A DNA stretch of 64,000 nucleotides, taken from the NCBI GenBank assembly GCA_025210775.1, contig JAOARB010000028.1, positions 1-64,000 on the forward strand, in the 5' to 3' direction. How positions within the stretch are numbered: position 1 is the first letter of the stretch; every line of letters starts with the position of its first letter. Shown piece by piece: positions 52,752 to 61,961 of the stretch. The translations under genes and the position numbers were made by a program. The stretch is from Prolixibacteraceae bacterium. Its GTDB lineage: Bacteria > Bacteroidota > Bacteroidia > Bacteroidales > Prolixibacteraceae. The notes below the pieces were generated by a model. That model ran no database searches. It was not told the origin of the DNA and saw only the letters and a program-made list of their open reading frames with translations.

Positions 52752-55625
52752 CTATTCATGAATCTTAATAAACTCTGATTCAATTTCATTAATTGATTCA
52801 TTGTCAATAAAATTATATTTTAACTTCATATGTATTAGAAGATTGGGATTGTCTTGTAGCCTTTTTGAAAAATCAATATCTATTTTAAATTTTCCATTCT
52901 CTTGTCGTACAACCGAACGATACCCGATATGTCTATCAACTGGAGCCAATGCATTAAGCATAAATTCTGCTCTAACCTCTTTTATCGATGACAAAGGTCC
53001 CATTTGGTCACATGAGATCGTGAAAATACCTGGTTTTGACTCTTCGCTAGTAATCACAAAAGGATTCCTTACATCAGTAGAGGAAGTACGGAAAGTAACT
53101 CTAGACGATTCTGTTCTTGCACCATCTTTATCTACTGCAACCATATAGAACTCATACTCTTTATTGGCTTCTAATGCATTAATTACGATAGGATCTCCAG
53201 AAGTGTTTGCTCTTCTCTTCATCTGACCATTACCTCTTACTGTAGTATAAACATTGGTAATATCCCTTCCATTTACAAAATAACTATAAGACTTAATCTC
53301 TAATCCTGGCTCAAAATCTTTAGCAAAATTATTCTCTAACTCCACATAACTAAATCCTGTATTTAACACTCTTAATGGAGCATTCCAACTTGGAGCTTTA
53401 TTAGGTAAAGATCGATAAGAAATCACTTTATCATATAGCTTTGTTCCATCAGTATGATAAATCTGAACAGTACATTGATAATCCTTATCAGGGCTTACAT
53501 AAGAATTAAAAGGCATTTTTTCTTTTAACACAGATTCAGTTCTTCCTGAATTAGAATGATAAACAACTTTCAAAGAATATATCTCTGGAAACTCAGCCTT
53601 ATTTTTCTCTATTAAATCCGTAAAATTTAACTCCTGATCATTATAAGCACCATTTATTGAATTCACTTCAACAACACCTTCAGTAATCTGAGGGTAAGCT
53701 TTAGTCGAAACTTTTAAAACTTTCTCATAAATGGTATAACTATTTTTTCTTTTTGCTTTTACCTTAAGAGTATACTCCTTATTAGACTCCAAATTCTGAA
53801 GCAAATAGTTATTATCCGTCCCATGATATTTTAGTTCTCCATTACAGAAGAAAGAATAATCTTCAATCTCTGCTCCTTCTACATCCCAATGAAGAGATAA
53901 AGAGCGTGGTTTATTTTCAACTACTTCTAATGTCAAAGTCTTTTCAGCATCCGTTTTAAAACTAATTTCCTTTTCAGTTCTAACACCATGATTACTTTCA
54001 GCCACAACTTTAACTTTATAGTCTGTATTTGGAGTAAGTCTTTCCAGTTTAAATCGATTCTCTTTAGAACGACTCAACACACCTATACCATTTCTAGAAA
54101 CAGAGTAAGTCACTTCTCCTCCATCCGCAAGAACTGATTTTGTCCAACTAACCAATGCTGAAGTCTCTCCTACTTCACTTACAGTCACATCAAAATCAGA
54201 CGGTTTTGCGTGTGCTAATGTTGTAAAAGTAACCGTTGCTTCTTTACTCTGTCCAGTAAGATTTCGTGCAACGATTTTAAATGTATGCTCTTTATTCGGA
54301 GTTAATGAATAATCAAAAACAAATTTCGTAGACGTTAATCGACTTTTAATAGTTGTACCATTTTCTGCATAGATAGAATATTCCACTTGACTACCATCAG
54401 AAGAAACAGAAGGAGTCCATTCTAAAGTAGCACCCGTAGCTGAAATATCTTTCGCCTTAACCGTAAAATCAGAAAGAGTAATAATCTCAACCGTTTTAAA
54501 TTTTACAGTCTTTGCAAGCTCTTTATTGAACTTATTCACTACCACAACTTTAACAGTATATTCAGTCCCTTGCTCTAGCCCTTCTAGAAGATAAGTCCCA
54601 CTAGACTGTTTGGTTGTTTTTAAAACACCGTTAAGATAGATCTTATACTCAGCCCCTTTTTTATCATTACCAAAAATATCATAGCATCTTACTTCTGCTT
54701 TATTTTCAGTAATGTTACTAATACGCAAATCAAAATCCATTGGTGCATCTGCTTCACGAGTTTCTACCTTTACCTCTTTAGCAAGACTCTTTCCATGGGC
54801 ATTAACAGCCACCACCTTAATGGTATATTCTGTTTTTTCGGTCAAACCATTAAATTCGAAACTTCCAACTTCAAGATTTTCCTTTTTCAACACACCATCT
54901 AAGTAAACAGAATAAGAAAGATCATCCCTTTTAATCCAACCAACAATAACCTTATCAGCAAGAATCGTATTTGCAATCACTTCAAAATCTGAAGGAAGAT
55001 TATAATCCGGAGTTTTAATGTCCACCACTGCCTCACTGGTTTTATTAAAACTATTTACCGCAACAACTTTCACACTATAGTTAGTGTTTCCTTTTAGATT
55101 CTCAAAAGTGTAAGATAAACCTTCCTGTTGCTCTACAACTTTAGCTCCATTTAAATACACATCATACTTTAATGAGCCAACACCATCCTCAACACTCCAA
55201 GAAATAACAATCGATTCTGGTGATTTATTTCCTTCTTTAATCACAACAGCTTTAGGTGCTGGTGCCTCCGAAGTAAAAAACGAATAGTTTACAGGAAACT
55301 CTGTTTTATAGATACTCTTTGCCACAACCTTAACATCATATTTGGTATTTGGCTTAAGATTATCAAATCGATATTTTAGATCCTTTATAGATTTACCTTT
55401 TAATTCTTCTCCAAGATAAACATCATAAAGAATGGTAGATTCATCTTCAATCTCTGAAGCATTCCAACTAATCTCAGCATAATTATAGCCGACCCCTTCT
55501 TCGATAGTTGAAACTTTAAATTCAAACGGTGTCAATTTCACTGGTTCAGGAGCCCCTTTTTCCTTACTACAGCCAAACAATAACCCTATCAACAAAATTA
55601 CAATATACTTACTCGATAATTTCAT
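52752..55625 (-). CDS. Lipoprotein with a long array of fibronectin type III domains
   Basis: A 957-residue surface lipoprotein, lipobox Cys19 (IGLLFGC). From about residue 30 it consists of about eight or nine consecutive fibronectin type III repeats of 80-95 residues. Each carries a W or related core (ISWNASEIEDES, ISWSVEDGVGS, LEWTPSVSSDGS, VSWTKSVLADGG) and a C-terminal Y-x-V-K-V-V-A signature (TKYDVKVVAKS, TNYSVKVVAVN, TEYTIKVVAVN). The C-terminal 100 residues (FVITSEESKPGIFTI onward) are not FN3 and may form a separate domain. No catalytic domain is seen. Probably a surface adhesin, spacer or glycan-binding scaffold. It lies just upstream of the sigma factor in the same direction, but its own terminator separates the two. 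Confidence 0.85.
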   Translation of the reverse strand: MKLSSKYIVILLIGLLFGCSKEKGAPEPVKLTPFEFKVSTIEEGVGYNYAEISWNASEIEDESTILYDVYLGEELKGKSIKDLKYRFDNLKPNTKYDVKVVAKSIYKTEFPVNYSFFTSEAPAPKAVVIKEGNKSPESIVISWSVEDGVGSLKYDVYLNGAKVVEQQEGLSYTFENLKGNTNYSVKVVAVNSFNKTSEAVVDIKTPDYNLPSDFEVIANTILADKVIVGWIKRDDLSYSVYLDGVLKKENLEVGSFEFNGLTEKTEYTIKVVAVNAHGKSLAKEVKVETREADAPMDFDLRISNITENKAEVRCYDIFGNDKKGAEYKIYLNGVLKTTKQSSGTYLLEGLEQGTEYTVKVVVVNKFNKELAKTVKFKTVEIITLSDFTVKAKDISATGATLEWTPSVSSDGSQVEYSIYAENGTTIKSRLTSTKFVFDYSLTPNKEHTFKIVARNLTGQSKEATVTFTTLAHAKPSDFDVTVSEVGETSALVSWTKSVLADGGEVTYSVSRNGIGVLSRSKENRFKLERLTPNTDYKVKVVAESNHGVRTEKEISFKTDAEKTLTLEVVENKPRSLSLHWDVEGAEIEDYSFFCNGELKYHGTDNNYLLQNLESNKEYTLKVKAKRKNSYTIYEKVLKVSTKAYPQITEGVVEVNSINGAYNDQELNFTDLIEKNKAEFPEIYSLKVVYHSNSGRTESVLKEKMPFNSYVSPDKDYQCTVQIYHTDGTKLYDKVISYRSLPNKAPSWNAPLRVLNTGFSYVELENNFAKDFEPGLEIKSYSYFVNGRDITNVYTTVRGNGQMKRRANTSGDPIVINALEANKEYEFYMVAVDKDGARTESSRVTFRTSSTDVRNPFVITSEESKPGIFTISCDQMGPLSSIKEVRAEFMLNALAPVDRHIGYRSVVRQENGKFKIDIDFSKRLQDNPNLLIHMKLKYNFIDNESINEIESEFIKIHE

Positions 55626-56507
55626 AAAATAGTTTTTTAATTAATAATACACAAAACAACACTTCACATCAAACCAAAAACACAATTAAGTTTTTACAAC
55701 ACTATGACTTGATGCGGACGGCAAATATATAAACTATTTTAAAACAGTAAAAATTATCTTATTCTCACACCACTAAGTTACCTAAATAAAAAGAAGCAAT
55801 AAAACGGCACTCAAAACAACACACAAACACTTATACCACAACACATTAGACGACAAATCAATCACAAATCATATTATTTCAAGACACAATCAAAAGAGTT
55901 TACACGACAATCTACCAAACATATTCAACGACACAAACCAAAGAACAGTCAAATTAACAATATACTTTTTAGGGATATTGTTAAATCTACACCAAAACTA
56001 TTATGACAAATAAACACTTAATAATATGATAAAGGAGAACGGGGAACAGTATAGAACAGAAAATAGAGTAAGAAATATAATAGATTAAAAGCGCGAGATA
56101 GATACATCTAACACAAGTCGACAAAATCAAATATTTCATCTATAAAAACAGATCGAATATCGATAAATATGAATACAAAATCTATTCACATCTCAAGAGT
56201 GATCGGTGTTTGAGCAAACCCAAATAAGGTATAACTGGTTCTCAATATATGAGAGAGATATTATTCGTAGTAATGCACTAAGAGGCACAAAGAAGCGAAT
56301 TAAAACAACAGGAGGATATAAAAATCAAACACCAAGTGGGCTAAAAACAATAACAACAAAACGGACACAACAGCCCACAGAACTTTTTTAATAAAAAAAC
56401 ATAAAAAAAACACTTTTATCGGCAAAATATCCATAATTAAAATGCAAAAACGTTCATTTAAGGTCATTCAACACTAAAAAAACCTCCTATTTTTATATCA
56501 AAAACAA
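55626..56507. other. Long A+T-rich non-coding stretch
   Basis: No gene is supported. A 61-codon frame at 56206 on the plus strand starts with GTG-like codons, is low-complexity and matches nothing I recognise. No strong hairpin or repeat seen. Confidence 0.5.
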
Positions 56508-57128
56508 TTACAATATTGGCTTTTTGCCCACAAAACGAATTACACTCCCTAACCCACTATGTAGAAGACCTTCGTTTAATTCCACAACCGTTTCTTCTAA
56601 TTCTAATATCTCCAACATAGCAAGCTCACGCTTAATGGAAATGATTGAAAAAAGCATATCTATATTATCTGGACCTCCAGCATTCGGGTTCTTTTTTTTC
56701 CATTCTAGTTGATTGGTACTAAAACCTTCAAGAATAACCACTCCTCCAGGTTTAACTAACTTAATCATTTTTTCATAGTAATCGAGGCGAATAGAAGTGG
56801 GGAAATGAGCAAAGATAAGAGCCACAACATCAAAAGAATTTTCTTTTAAAGGCATCTCTAAAAAATCGCCAACATGATAATCAAAAGAGACCCCTCGTTT
56901 ATCAGCTAATCGAAGAGCTTTCTTCTTGCCCTCTTCACTGATATCAAAAGCAACTACATCCATTCCTTTTTTAGCAGCATATACAGCATTACGTCCTTCG
57001 CCTTCTGCAGCTAATAAAACAGATCCATTCAAATTATATTTATTCAATATTGCTTTTAAAAATTCATTTGGTTGCTCACCATAAACATATTCATTGGAGG
57101 CATACCTTTTGTCCCACATCTCTTTCAT
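56508..57128 (-). CDS. SAM-dependent methyltransferase (TehB/UbiE-like)
   Basis: A 206-residue class I methyltransferase. Starts MWDKRYASNEYVYGEQPNE, typical of thiopurine/tellurite-resistance-like methyltransferases; motif I VLLAAEGEGRNAVYAAK at about 37-53; acidic VVAFDISEEG; motif IV FDVVALIFAHFP; post-motif LVKPGGVVILEGF. It binds AdoMet and methylates a small molecule that cannot be named from the sequence. Stand-alone. Confidence 0.87.
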   Translation of the reverse strand: MKEMWDKRYASNEYVYGEQPNEFLKAILNKYNLNGSVLLAAEGEGRNAVYAAKKGMDVVAFDISEEGKKKALRLADKRGVSFDYHVGDFLEMPLKENSFDVVALIFAHFPTSIRLDYYEKMIKLVKPGGVVILEGFSTNQLEWKKKNPNAGGPDNIDMLFSIISIKRELAMLEILELEETVVELNEGLLHSGLGSVIRFVGKKPIL

Positions 57129-57187
57129 ATGACCATAACATTTAGTGAATAGATATCACACAGACACTTATCAACAGTAAAGATATT

Positions 57188-57217
57188 AAAAAAGAGCGTC
57201 ACAAAGCAACGCTCTTT
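57188..57217 (-). terminator. Terminator of the STM3941-type gene
   Basis: Stem AAAGAGCGT / ACGCTCTTT with a 9-base loop and a T run on the minus strand. Confidence 0.85.
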
Positions 57218-57253
57218 AAAAACAATAGTTAATATAGACTGAGATAGAAGCGA

Positions 57254-57790
57254 TTAAACTTCCTTAGAATTCTGATAAGCATCATAAACAATCTTCTCTA
57301 ACTCTTTAAAACTAACCTTAAGAGAAGATGATTTTATCTTTATAGGGGTATGAAATTTCTTATAATTGCATTTCATCAACCATCTTTTAATCCCACAATC
57401 GGCTTTGTCAATATATTTCAATGGATCTGATGTATCCACAAGTAATAAATTTGAATTAAAGCCTTTTTGCTTCCTTATTCGCTTAATGTCTTTCCATTCA
57501 ATAAGGCCTACACCAGACAACGTAGAATAATCAATAATTCCATACTCTGTCACTTCCAATCCATTTCTTCTATCAAACAATTTTTGTGGAAGTTTAATAA
57601 TTAGAGTTCCAAAAAACAGAATAGCAAAAATGGCAAACGTCTTATTTACAATTTCACTTCTAAAGATAGTGGTCGTCATTCCATGTTCATCCAATAAAAT
57701 GGCTATCCCAAAAAGAAGAAAAGAAAGACTAATAACTAAAGTCAGAAACACTTTAAAGTGGCTATAAGGAATTTTTATTTCTTTATTCAT
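57254..57790 (-). CDS. STM3941-family membrane protein
   Basis: A 178-residue protein of the STM3941 type. Two hydrophobic segments (about 14-32, FLTLVISLSFLLFGIAI, and 50-65, FAIFAILFFGTLIIK) are followed by a PH-like soluble domain (NGLEVTEYGIIDYSTLSG, GLIEWKDIKRIRKQK). The C-terminal part (KIKSSSLKVSFKELEKIV) is typical. Function of the family unknown; PH-like domains next to the membrane may bind lipids or proteins. Stand-alone with own terminator. Confidence 0.75.
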   Translation of the reverse strand: MNKEIKIPYSHFKVFLTLVISLSFLLFGIAILLDEHGMTTTIFRSEIVNKTFAIFAILFFGTLIIKLPQKLFDRRNGLEVTEYGIIDYSTLSGVGLIEWKDIKRIRKQKGFNSNLLLVDTSDPLKYIDKADCGIKRWLMKCNYKKFHTPIKIKSSSLKVSFKELEKIVYDAYQNSKEV

Positions 57791-57989
57791 ATCATCAGTG
57801 TTTGAGTTATAACAACAGAAAATAATGCCAAAACATTAGATTATTTTCGTTTAAATCTCTTTTACAAGATAACAAACAAACCACGTATTTTGATCGATAA
57901 AAAAGATGATATACAACACATTATCACAAATACACGAAAATAAATTCTCAAATATCCGCATTCCTAAATTAGCCGATCAAGGTCTAACA

Positions 57990-58490
57990 TCAATAAAAAT
58001 TATAAGAAGACGGGCCTTTACAACAAATCTCTCTCACCATATCCAAGGGCACAGAAGACCTTTTAGATACTTCCTCCAAACTCTTATACCTACCATACAT
58101 TCTTCGGATAAAACATGGGATACTTTCACCCACCTCTATTAAATTTCCATCTGGATCATAAAAACGTATGGTACGTTGTCCCCATTTTTCTTCAACCAAA
58201 CGATGAAGATATTCGAGACTATAATTATAGAGAAGTTTCTCAACTTCAATGATCTCTTCTGTTTCAAAGCAAAGTTCAATATTTTTATTCCCAGAAGCAT
58301 CAAAAGTTCGACCCAACTTTTTAGACAATGGATCTTCTTCGGACAATTTCCATATAGATAGGCCACTCGCGAAACTTATGCATGTACCGAAGTCATGAAC
58401 GATTTCTTGTTTAAGCAACTCTTTATAAAATGACTTCATTGTATCAAACTGCTGAGTGATAATTACGGTAGAGTGAAAAGTGATATTCAT
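57990..58490 (-). CDS. VOC-family (glyoxalase-like) protein
   Basis: A 166-residue VOC protein. The first half has HSTVIITQQFDTMKSFYKELLKQ and NIELCFETEE; the second has RTIRFYDPDGNLIEVGE, the usual metal-site strand with the terminal Glu. About 40 extra C-terminal residues (RRMYGRYKSLEEVSKRS) extend beyond the usual domain. Members bind a metal ion and act as lyases, dioxygenases or resistance proteins; no specific activity is evident. Stand-alone. Confidence 0.82.
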   Translation of the reverse strand: MNITFHSTVIITQQFDTMKSFYKELLKQEIVHDFGTCISFASGLSIWKLSEEDPLSKKLGRTFDASGNKNIELCFETEEIIEVEKLLYNYSLEYLHRLVEEKWGQRTIRFYDPDGNLIEVGESIPCFIRRMYGRYKSLEEVSKRSSVPLDMVREICCKGPSSYNFY

Positions 58491-58824
58491 TTTCTTCTTT
58501 TTAAGAATTCAACAAAACAATTAATGACTGCCCTACTCCCATATTTCCATCCCCTTGAAAACTATATTCACACACAAGATAACAATTAATAAAAAGCTTT
58601 ACAACAACAAGTTACAAAGAAACAACATGAAAAAACTTAGTTTATAAAATGACAATAAACCTATTCAGGCAGAAGCCATAACCTTTAATCTAAAAAACAA
58701 GACCATTAATTCGCTTTAAGGTTCCAAAGAAAGCGACCACTATCGATATTCAGATCAATGGAATCACAAAACAAGGTATTTATGAAACACGACCTAAAAC
58801 CATCAATATAGTGCCATAATAAAA
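58491..58824. other. Intergenic, nothing recognised
   Basis: A+T-rich, with no supported gene; the terminator of the next gene on the right side follows. Confidence 0.5.
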
Positions 58825-58862
58825 AACCCAATAAGAAGGACCAAAATCCTCCCTATTGGGTT
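58825..58862 (-). terminator. Terminator of the secreted-protein gene
   Basis: Stem AACCCAATA / TATTGGGTT with a further internal GAGGA/TCCTCC pairing and a minus-strand T run. Confidence 0.8.
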
Positions 58863-58936
58863 ACTATCATCGATACACCATAATCTCATTAAAAGAAACC
58901 GTTTGGTGCATTTATTCTCATCTACTCATCCTTTAC

Positions 58937-59491
58937 TTAAAGAAATAAAGAACTCTTTTCTGGCAAGGTAAAAAGATCATCCATCGTATGTTCAATAATG
59001 ATGGCACCCTCTTTATAGAAATCTTTGTTAAAGTCAGTACGCTTAAAATTCAATATCCAGGATTCAATCGGATCTTCTTGTTTAACAAAGATACCATCAT
59101 CCACCTCCACATCACCAATTGACTTCAATAACATATGTGAAACCGTTACACGATATTGGTGATCTTTAAATTCAACAAACACCTTAAAAGAAGTGACATA
59201 TTGATGATACGAAATGTCGGAATAAGGATTAATGCCAAGATATTTCCAATCATGAAAAACAACATCATTTGCAATAGCAGAAAGTCTTCTATCAAAAAGA
59301 TGAATATCATTAAATCGATTTCTACAAATCAACAACTCTTTTGTATCGTCTAGATTATAAGCAGATTTATACACTTTTTGCCAGACATATTGACCATCAC
59401 ATACTTTTGATGAAAAGAGCTGCCCATAAGCCGAGTCTCCCAAAAAAGAACAACATAAAAACAGTAGGTAATAAAACAGTTTGTTTTTCAT
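58937..59491 (-). CDS. Secreted protein of unknown function
   Basis: A 184-residue protein with a clear signal peptide (NKLFYYLLFLCCSFLGDSAYG, cleavage near YGQ). The mature part has no motif I can name; it is rich in aromatic and charged residues and reads RNRFNDIHLFDRRLSAI and VSHMLLKSIGD. Periplasmic or secreted. Stand-alone. Confidence 0.65.
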   Translation of the reverse strand: MKNKLFYYLLFLCCSFLGDSAYGQLFSSKVCDGQYVWQKVYKSAYNLDDTKELLICRNRFNDIHLFDRRLSAIANDVVFHDWKYLGINPYSDISYHQYVTSFKVFVEFKDHQYRVTVSHMLLKSIGDVEVDDGIFVKQEDPIESWILNFKRTDFNKDFYKEGAIIIEHTMDDLFTLPEKSSLFL

Positions 59492-59609
59492 ATAAATATT
59501 ATTTTTGCTTTAGGTTATGTAAAACAAAAATACAAAAACCAGACATGACAATATCTCAATTTTATTCTAAATAGGCTACGCATACACTCAATAAAGCTAT
59601 TGAAAACCG

Positions 59610-60245
59610 TTACCTTAACTCCTTTTTTATATCACTCCATGACATTTTTCTGATTCCCAAAGCTTCCCATCTATCATATGGTGTTTCTAACCCAGGAATA
59701 CCCTTTACTGCATCGGTTATCACAGTTACAGAAAAACCATTCGAAGCCAAAGCCATAGCAGCCTCACTAACACATACATTCTCTGCTACCCCGAATACAT
59801 AAACCTCTCTCTCTTTAAAATGAGACAACAAATTTTTACTATTCGGATTCCCTATTTCAAAATTAAATTTATCCTTTAGCAATACCAAAGAGCGTTCAGA
59901 ATCATATATTCTCAAAAGCTCCTCTTCCGAAAGAACACTATCCCATACGACACAAGCACCATGATCATCAATCATAGAAAGCACACTCTTTTCTCCATCT
60001 TCGTAAGCAATACAATGAGGAGGGAAAGAAGTTACAAAATTAGGGGTATCGGAAATCTCCTCAGAATCTAAGAAATGGTGATCTTTTGTTGAAACCAAAC
60101 GTATATCGTTTGCACGCACAAAAGCCAATATCTCCTCCCATAAAGGAATAAGCATCTGCGCATCTTTCACATACAGGCTACCCCTAGGATCCACAAAATC
60201 ATATTGTGTATCTACATTCCAAAAAACAATGTCATCTCTATTCAT
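59610..60245 (-). CDS. Isochorismatase/nicotinamidase-family cysteine hydrolase
   Basis: A 211-residue cysteine hydrolase. The catalytic triad is visible: Asp12 in FWNVDTQYDFVD, Lys in LVLLKDKFNFE, and Cys in FGVAENVCVSEAAM. The cis-peptide region and PPHCIAYEDG resemble the nicotinamidase pattern, where an Asp-x-His motif near STKDHHF (residues 52-58) binds zinc. Nicotinamidase (nicotinamide to nicotinate in NAD salvage) is the most likely activity, but other members hydrolyse different amides, so I give no symbol. Confidence 0.82.
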   Translation of the reverse strand: MNRDDIVFWNVDTQYDFVDPRGSLYVKDAQMLIPLWEEILAFVRANDIRLVSTKDHHFLDSEEISDTPNFVTSFPPHCIAYEDGEKSVLSMIDDHGACVVWDSVLSEEELLRIYDSERSLVLLKDKFNFEIGNPNSKNLLSHFKEREVYVFGVAENVCVSEAAMALASNGFSVTVITDAVKGIPGLETPYDRWEALGIRKMSWSDIKKELR

Positions 60246-60351
60246 AAGACAGATTTGATTAATGATTATAAGTAAGTAAATCTACAAAAAGATTTAGCTA
60301 TATTGCTACAACATCAAAAGTGTTACATCTGTTTTATCCACAATAAAAAAA

Positions 60352-60387
60352 AGCCTTTTGAAAGATTAAATGATCTCTCAAAAGGCT
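60352..60387 (-). terminator. Terminator of the TlpA-like gene
   Basis: Stem AGCCTTTTGA / TCAAAAGGCT, loop 16 bases, minus-strand run of eight T. Confidence 0.88.
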
Positions 60388-60413
60388 CTTAATATCATAG
60401 ATAGAAACAATTA

Positions 60414-60932
60414 CTATTTCAACGCTTTGTCGATATTTTCCATCAATGCTTTGAATTCATTTAAATTAAACCCTTGTGATTGGTAAAGCACTTTACCATC
60501 TTTACCAATCAAGAAGTTTCTTGGAATCTGTCCTGATGCATATTTGTCGAAGATAGAACGATCAATATCTGGTACAAAATTCATATCGTACTCATATTTC
60601 TTCTTAAAATCCAATAGTGCTTCCCAACTATGCTCACGTCCCAATAGAATCAATTCAAAATTTGGATTGTCTTTGTATTTAGGCCATAGTTCACGAGAAA
60701 ACTGAGGAATCTCTTTACGACATGGAGGACACCAAATAGCAAAGAAAGTAAGTAGTACAACTTTCCCTTTATAGCTGCTAAGATATTTTGGTGTATTTGG
60801 AGCAATCTCAAAACGGAAATCTGGAGCTTTTGCACCGTTCTTAACTTTAGATCCTGCAATACTTCCACCATTCGCTGCGAAAGAAGAAAAAGCCATTACA
60901 AGAGCGACAATACACAGAGTTAATCTTTTCAT
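60414..60932 (-). CDS. TlpA-like periplasmic thioredoxin-fold protein
   Basis: A 172-residue exported oxidoreductase with a signal peptide ending near SFAA. The thioredoxin-type active site is WCPPC at 67-71, in the setting VLLTFFAIWCPPCRKE; IPRNFLIGKDGKVLYQSQG near 135-153 contains the cis-proline. It should act in the periplasm as a thiol-disulfide reductase or in cytochrome/cofactor assembly. The partner is unknown; stand-alone with its own strong terminator. Confidence 0.9.
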   Translation of the reverse strand: MKRLTLCIVALVMAFSSFAANGGSIAGSKVKNGAKAPDFRFEIAPNTPKYLSSYKGKVVLLTFFAIWCPPCRKEIPQFSRELWPKYKDNPNFELILLGREHSWEALLDFKKKYEYDMNFVPDIDRSIFDKYASGQIPRNFLIGKDGKVLYQSQGFNLNEFKALMENIDKALK

Positions 60933-61172
60933 AAAAACGTAATTAAATAATCAGACATTTGTAAGACAGAGAGACGAATAGCTCCCATTAAAATCTTATA
61001 TTATATATTTTCATACATAAAGACAATACTCACATAATATTATTATCAGTAAGTACACCTACAAATCTAAAAACGTTTTATTAAAAACTAAGAGAATTAT
61101 GAAAATAATTATCCAAAATTGACAATCTTTTTATTTTTAAAGGAAGAAGTTCTATGAAACATAAAACAAAAA

Positions 61173-61204
61173 ACCCTTTCCTCTTAACAAAAAGAGAAAA
61201 GGGT
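61173..61204 (-). terminator. Terminator of the cold-shock gene
   Basis: Stem ACCCTTTCCTCTT / AAGAGAAAAGGGT (one mismatch) with loop AACAAA and a T run on the minus strand. Confidence 0.87.
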
Positions 61205-61226
61205 GTTCCGATACTCTGAACAAATA

Positions 61227-61418
61227 TTATGCTAATCGCACGTCAACTGCGTTCAGACCTTTACGACCTTCTTTAAGTTCGAAAGTTACTTCGTCATCTT
61301 CTTTAACTTCGTCAATCAAACCAGTAACGTGTACGAAATACTCTTTGTTTGTTCCTTCTTCTTTAATGAATCCGTAACCTTTTGAGTCATTAAAAAATTT
61401 TACAATTCCTTTGTTCAT
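61227..61418 (-). CDS. Cold-shock protein (CspA family)
   Basis: A 63-residue single OB-fold protein. It carries RNP1 KGYGFI and the RNP2-like YFVHV, the usual nucleic-acid-binding motifs, and begins NKGIVKFFNDS. It should bind single-stranded RNA/DNA and act as an RNA chaperone. The leader of about 85 bases between predicted promoter and ATG is in keeping with leader-mediated control of cold-shock genes. Stand-alone with own terminator. Confidence 0.95.
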   Translation of the reverse strand: MNKGIVKFFNDSKGYGFIKEEGTNKEYFVHVTGLIDEVKEDDEVTFELKEGRKGLNAVDVRLA

Positions 61419-61503
61419 TACAAAAACTATTAAGCCTCTTCTCGCAATGAAAGAGAACAGGCAAATTACTAATAAAAAATACTATATCAACGTCCATCTA
61501 GCC

Positions 61504-61511
61504 CAAAGATA
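61504..61511 (-). promoter_or_regulatory. Probable -7 element of the cold-shock gene
   Basis: Minus strand TATCTTTG, a perfect TAnnTTTG match. A matching TTTG at the usual distance is not clear, so only this element is called. Confidence 0.4.
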
Positions 61512-61961
61512 AAACCTCAAAAATTCTATACGAGTTGTTACAAGTCAAAGAACAAAAGAATTGCTAATAAACTAGTTTTGCTCATAAACAGTATTGTTGA
61601 TATCTACGTTAAGCTATATTAAAACGTCAACTACGTCAAGTGTTAATTACACTAATACAAAAGCATTAATAAATAAAGAACGACCTGCAATCATCACTGT
61701 ATGTTCTGATTTTCCGTACCGCAATGTAGGAATAATATTTGATTGTATTGCACTCCCTATGTTTTTTTTTGCATTTTTATCAAAATAGCTTAACAAGCAC
61801 CAAACCCACTTAGACACAATAAGTTAACACAACAAAAGAAACAACCCATTGTATAGAGTTCGAACAATAATCAAATATTACGATAACTGAGAAGAAAATA
61901 AAAAACTTAAAAATGATTCTTTTTATATTTAAAGAGCATCGTGATAAGGTTGTAAAAAAAA
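61512..61961. other. Intergenic between divergent genes
   Basis: A+T-rich. A 64-codon plus-strand frame at 61594 is probably chance. No clear promoter for the 61962 gene was found. Confidence 0.45.

Noticed and set aside
56206..56391. 61-residue plus-strand frame
   Set aside because: Low-complexity, no ATG start, no neighbour or terminator supporting it.
61594..61788. 64-residue plus-strand frame
   Set aside because: No recognisable motif or start context; lies in a divergent promoter region.
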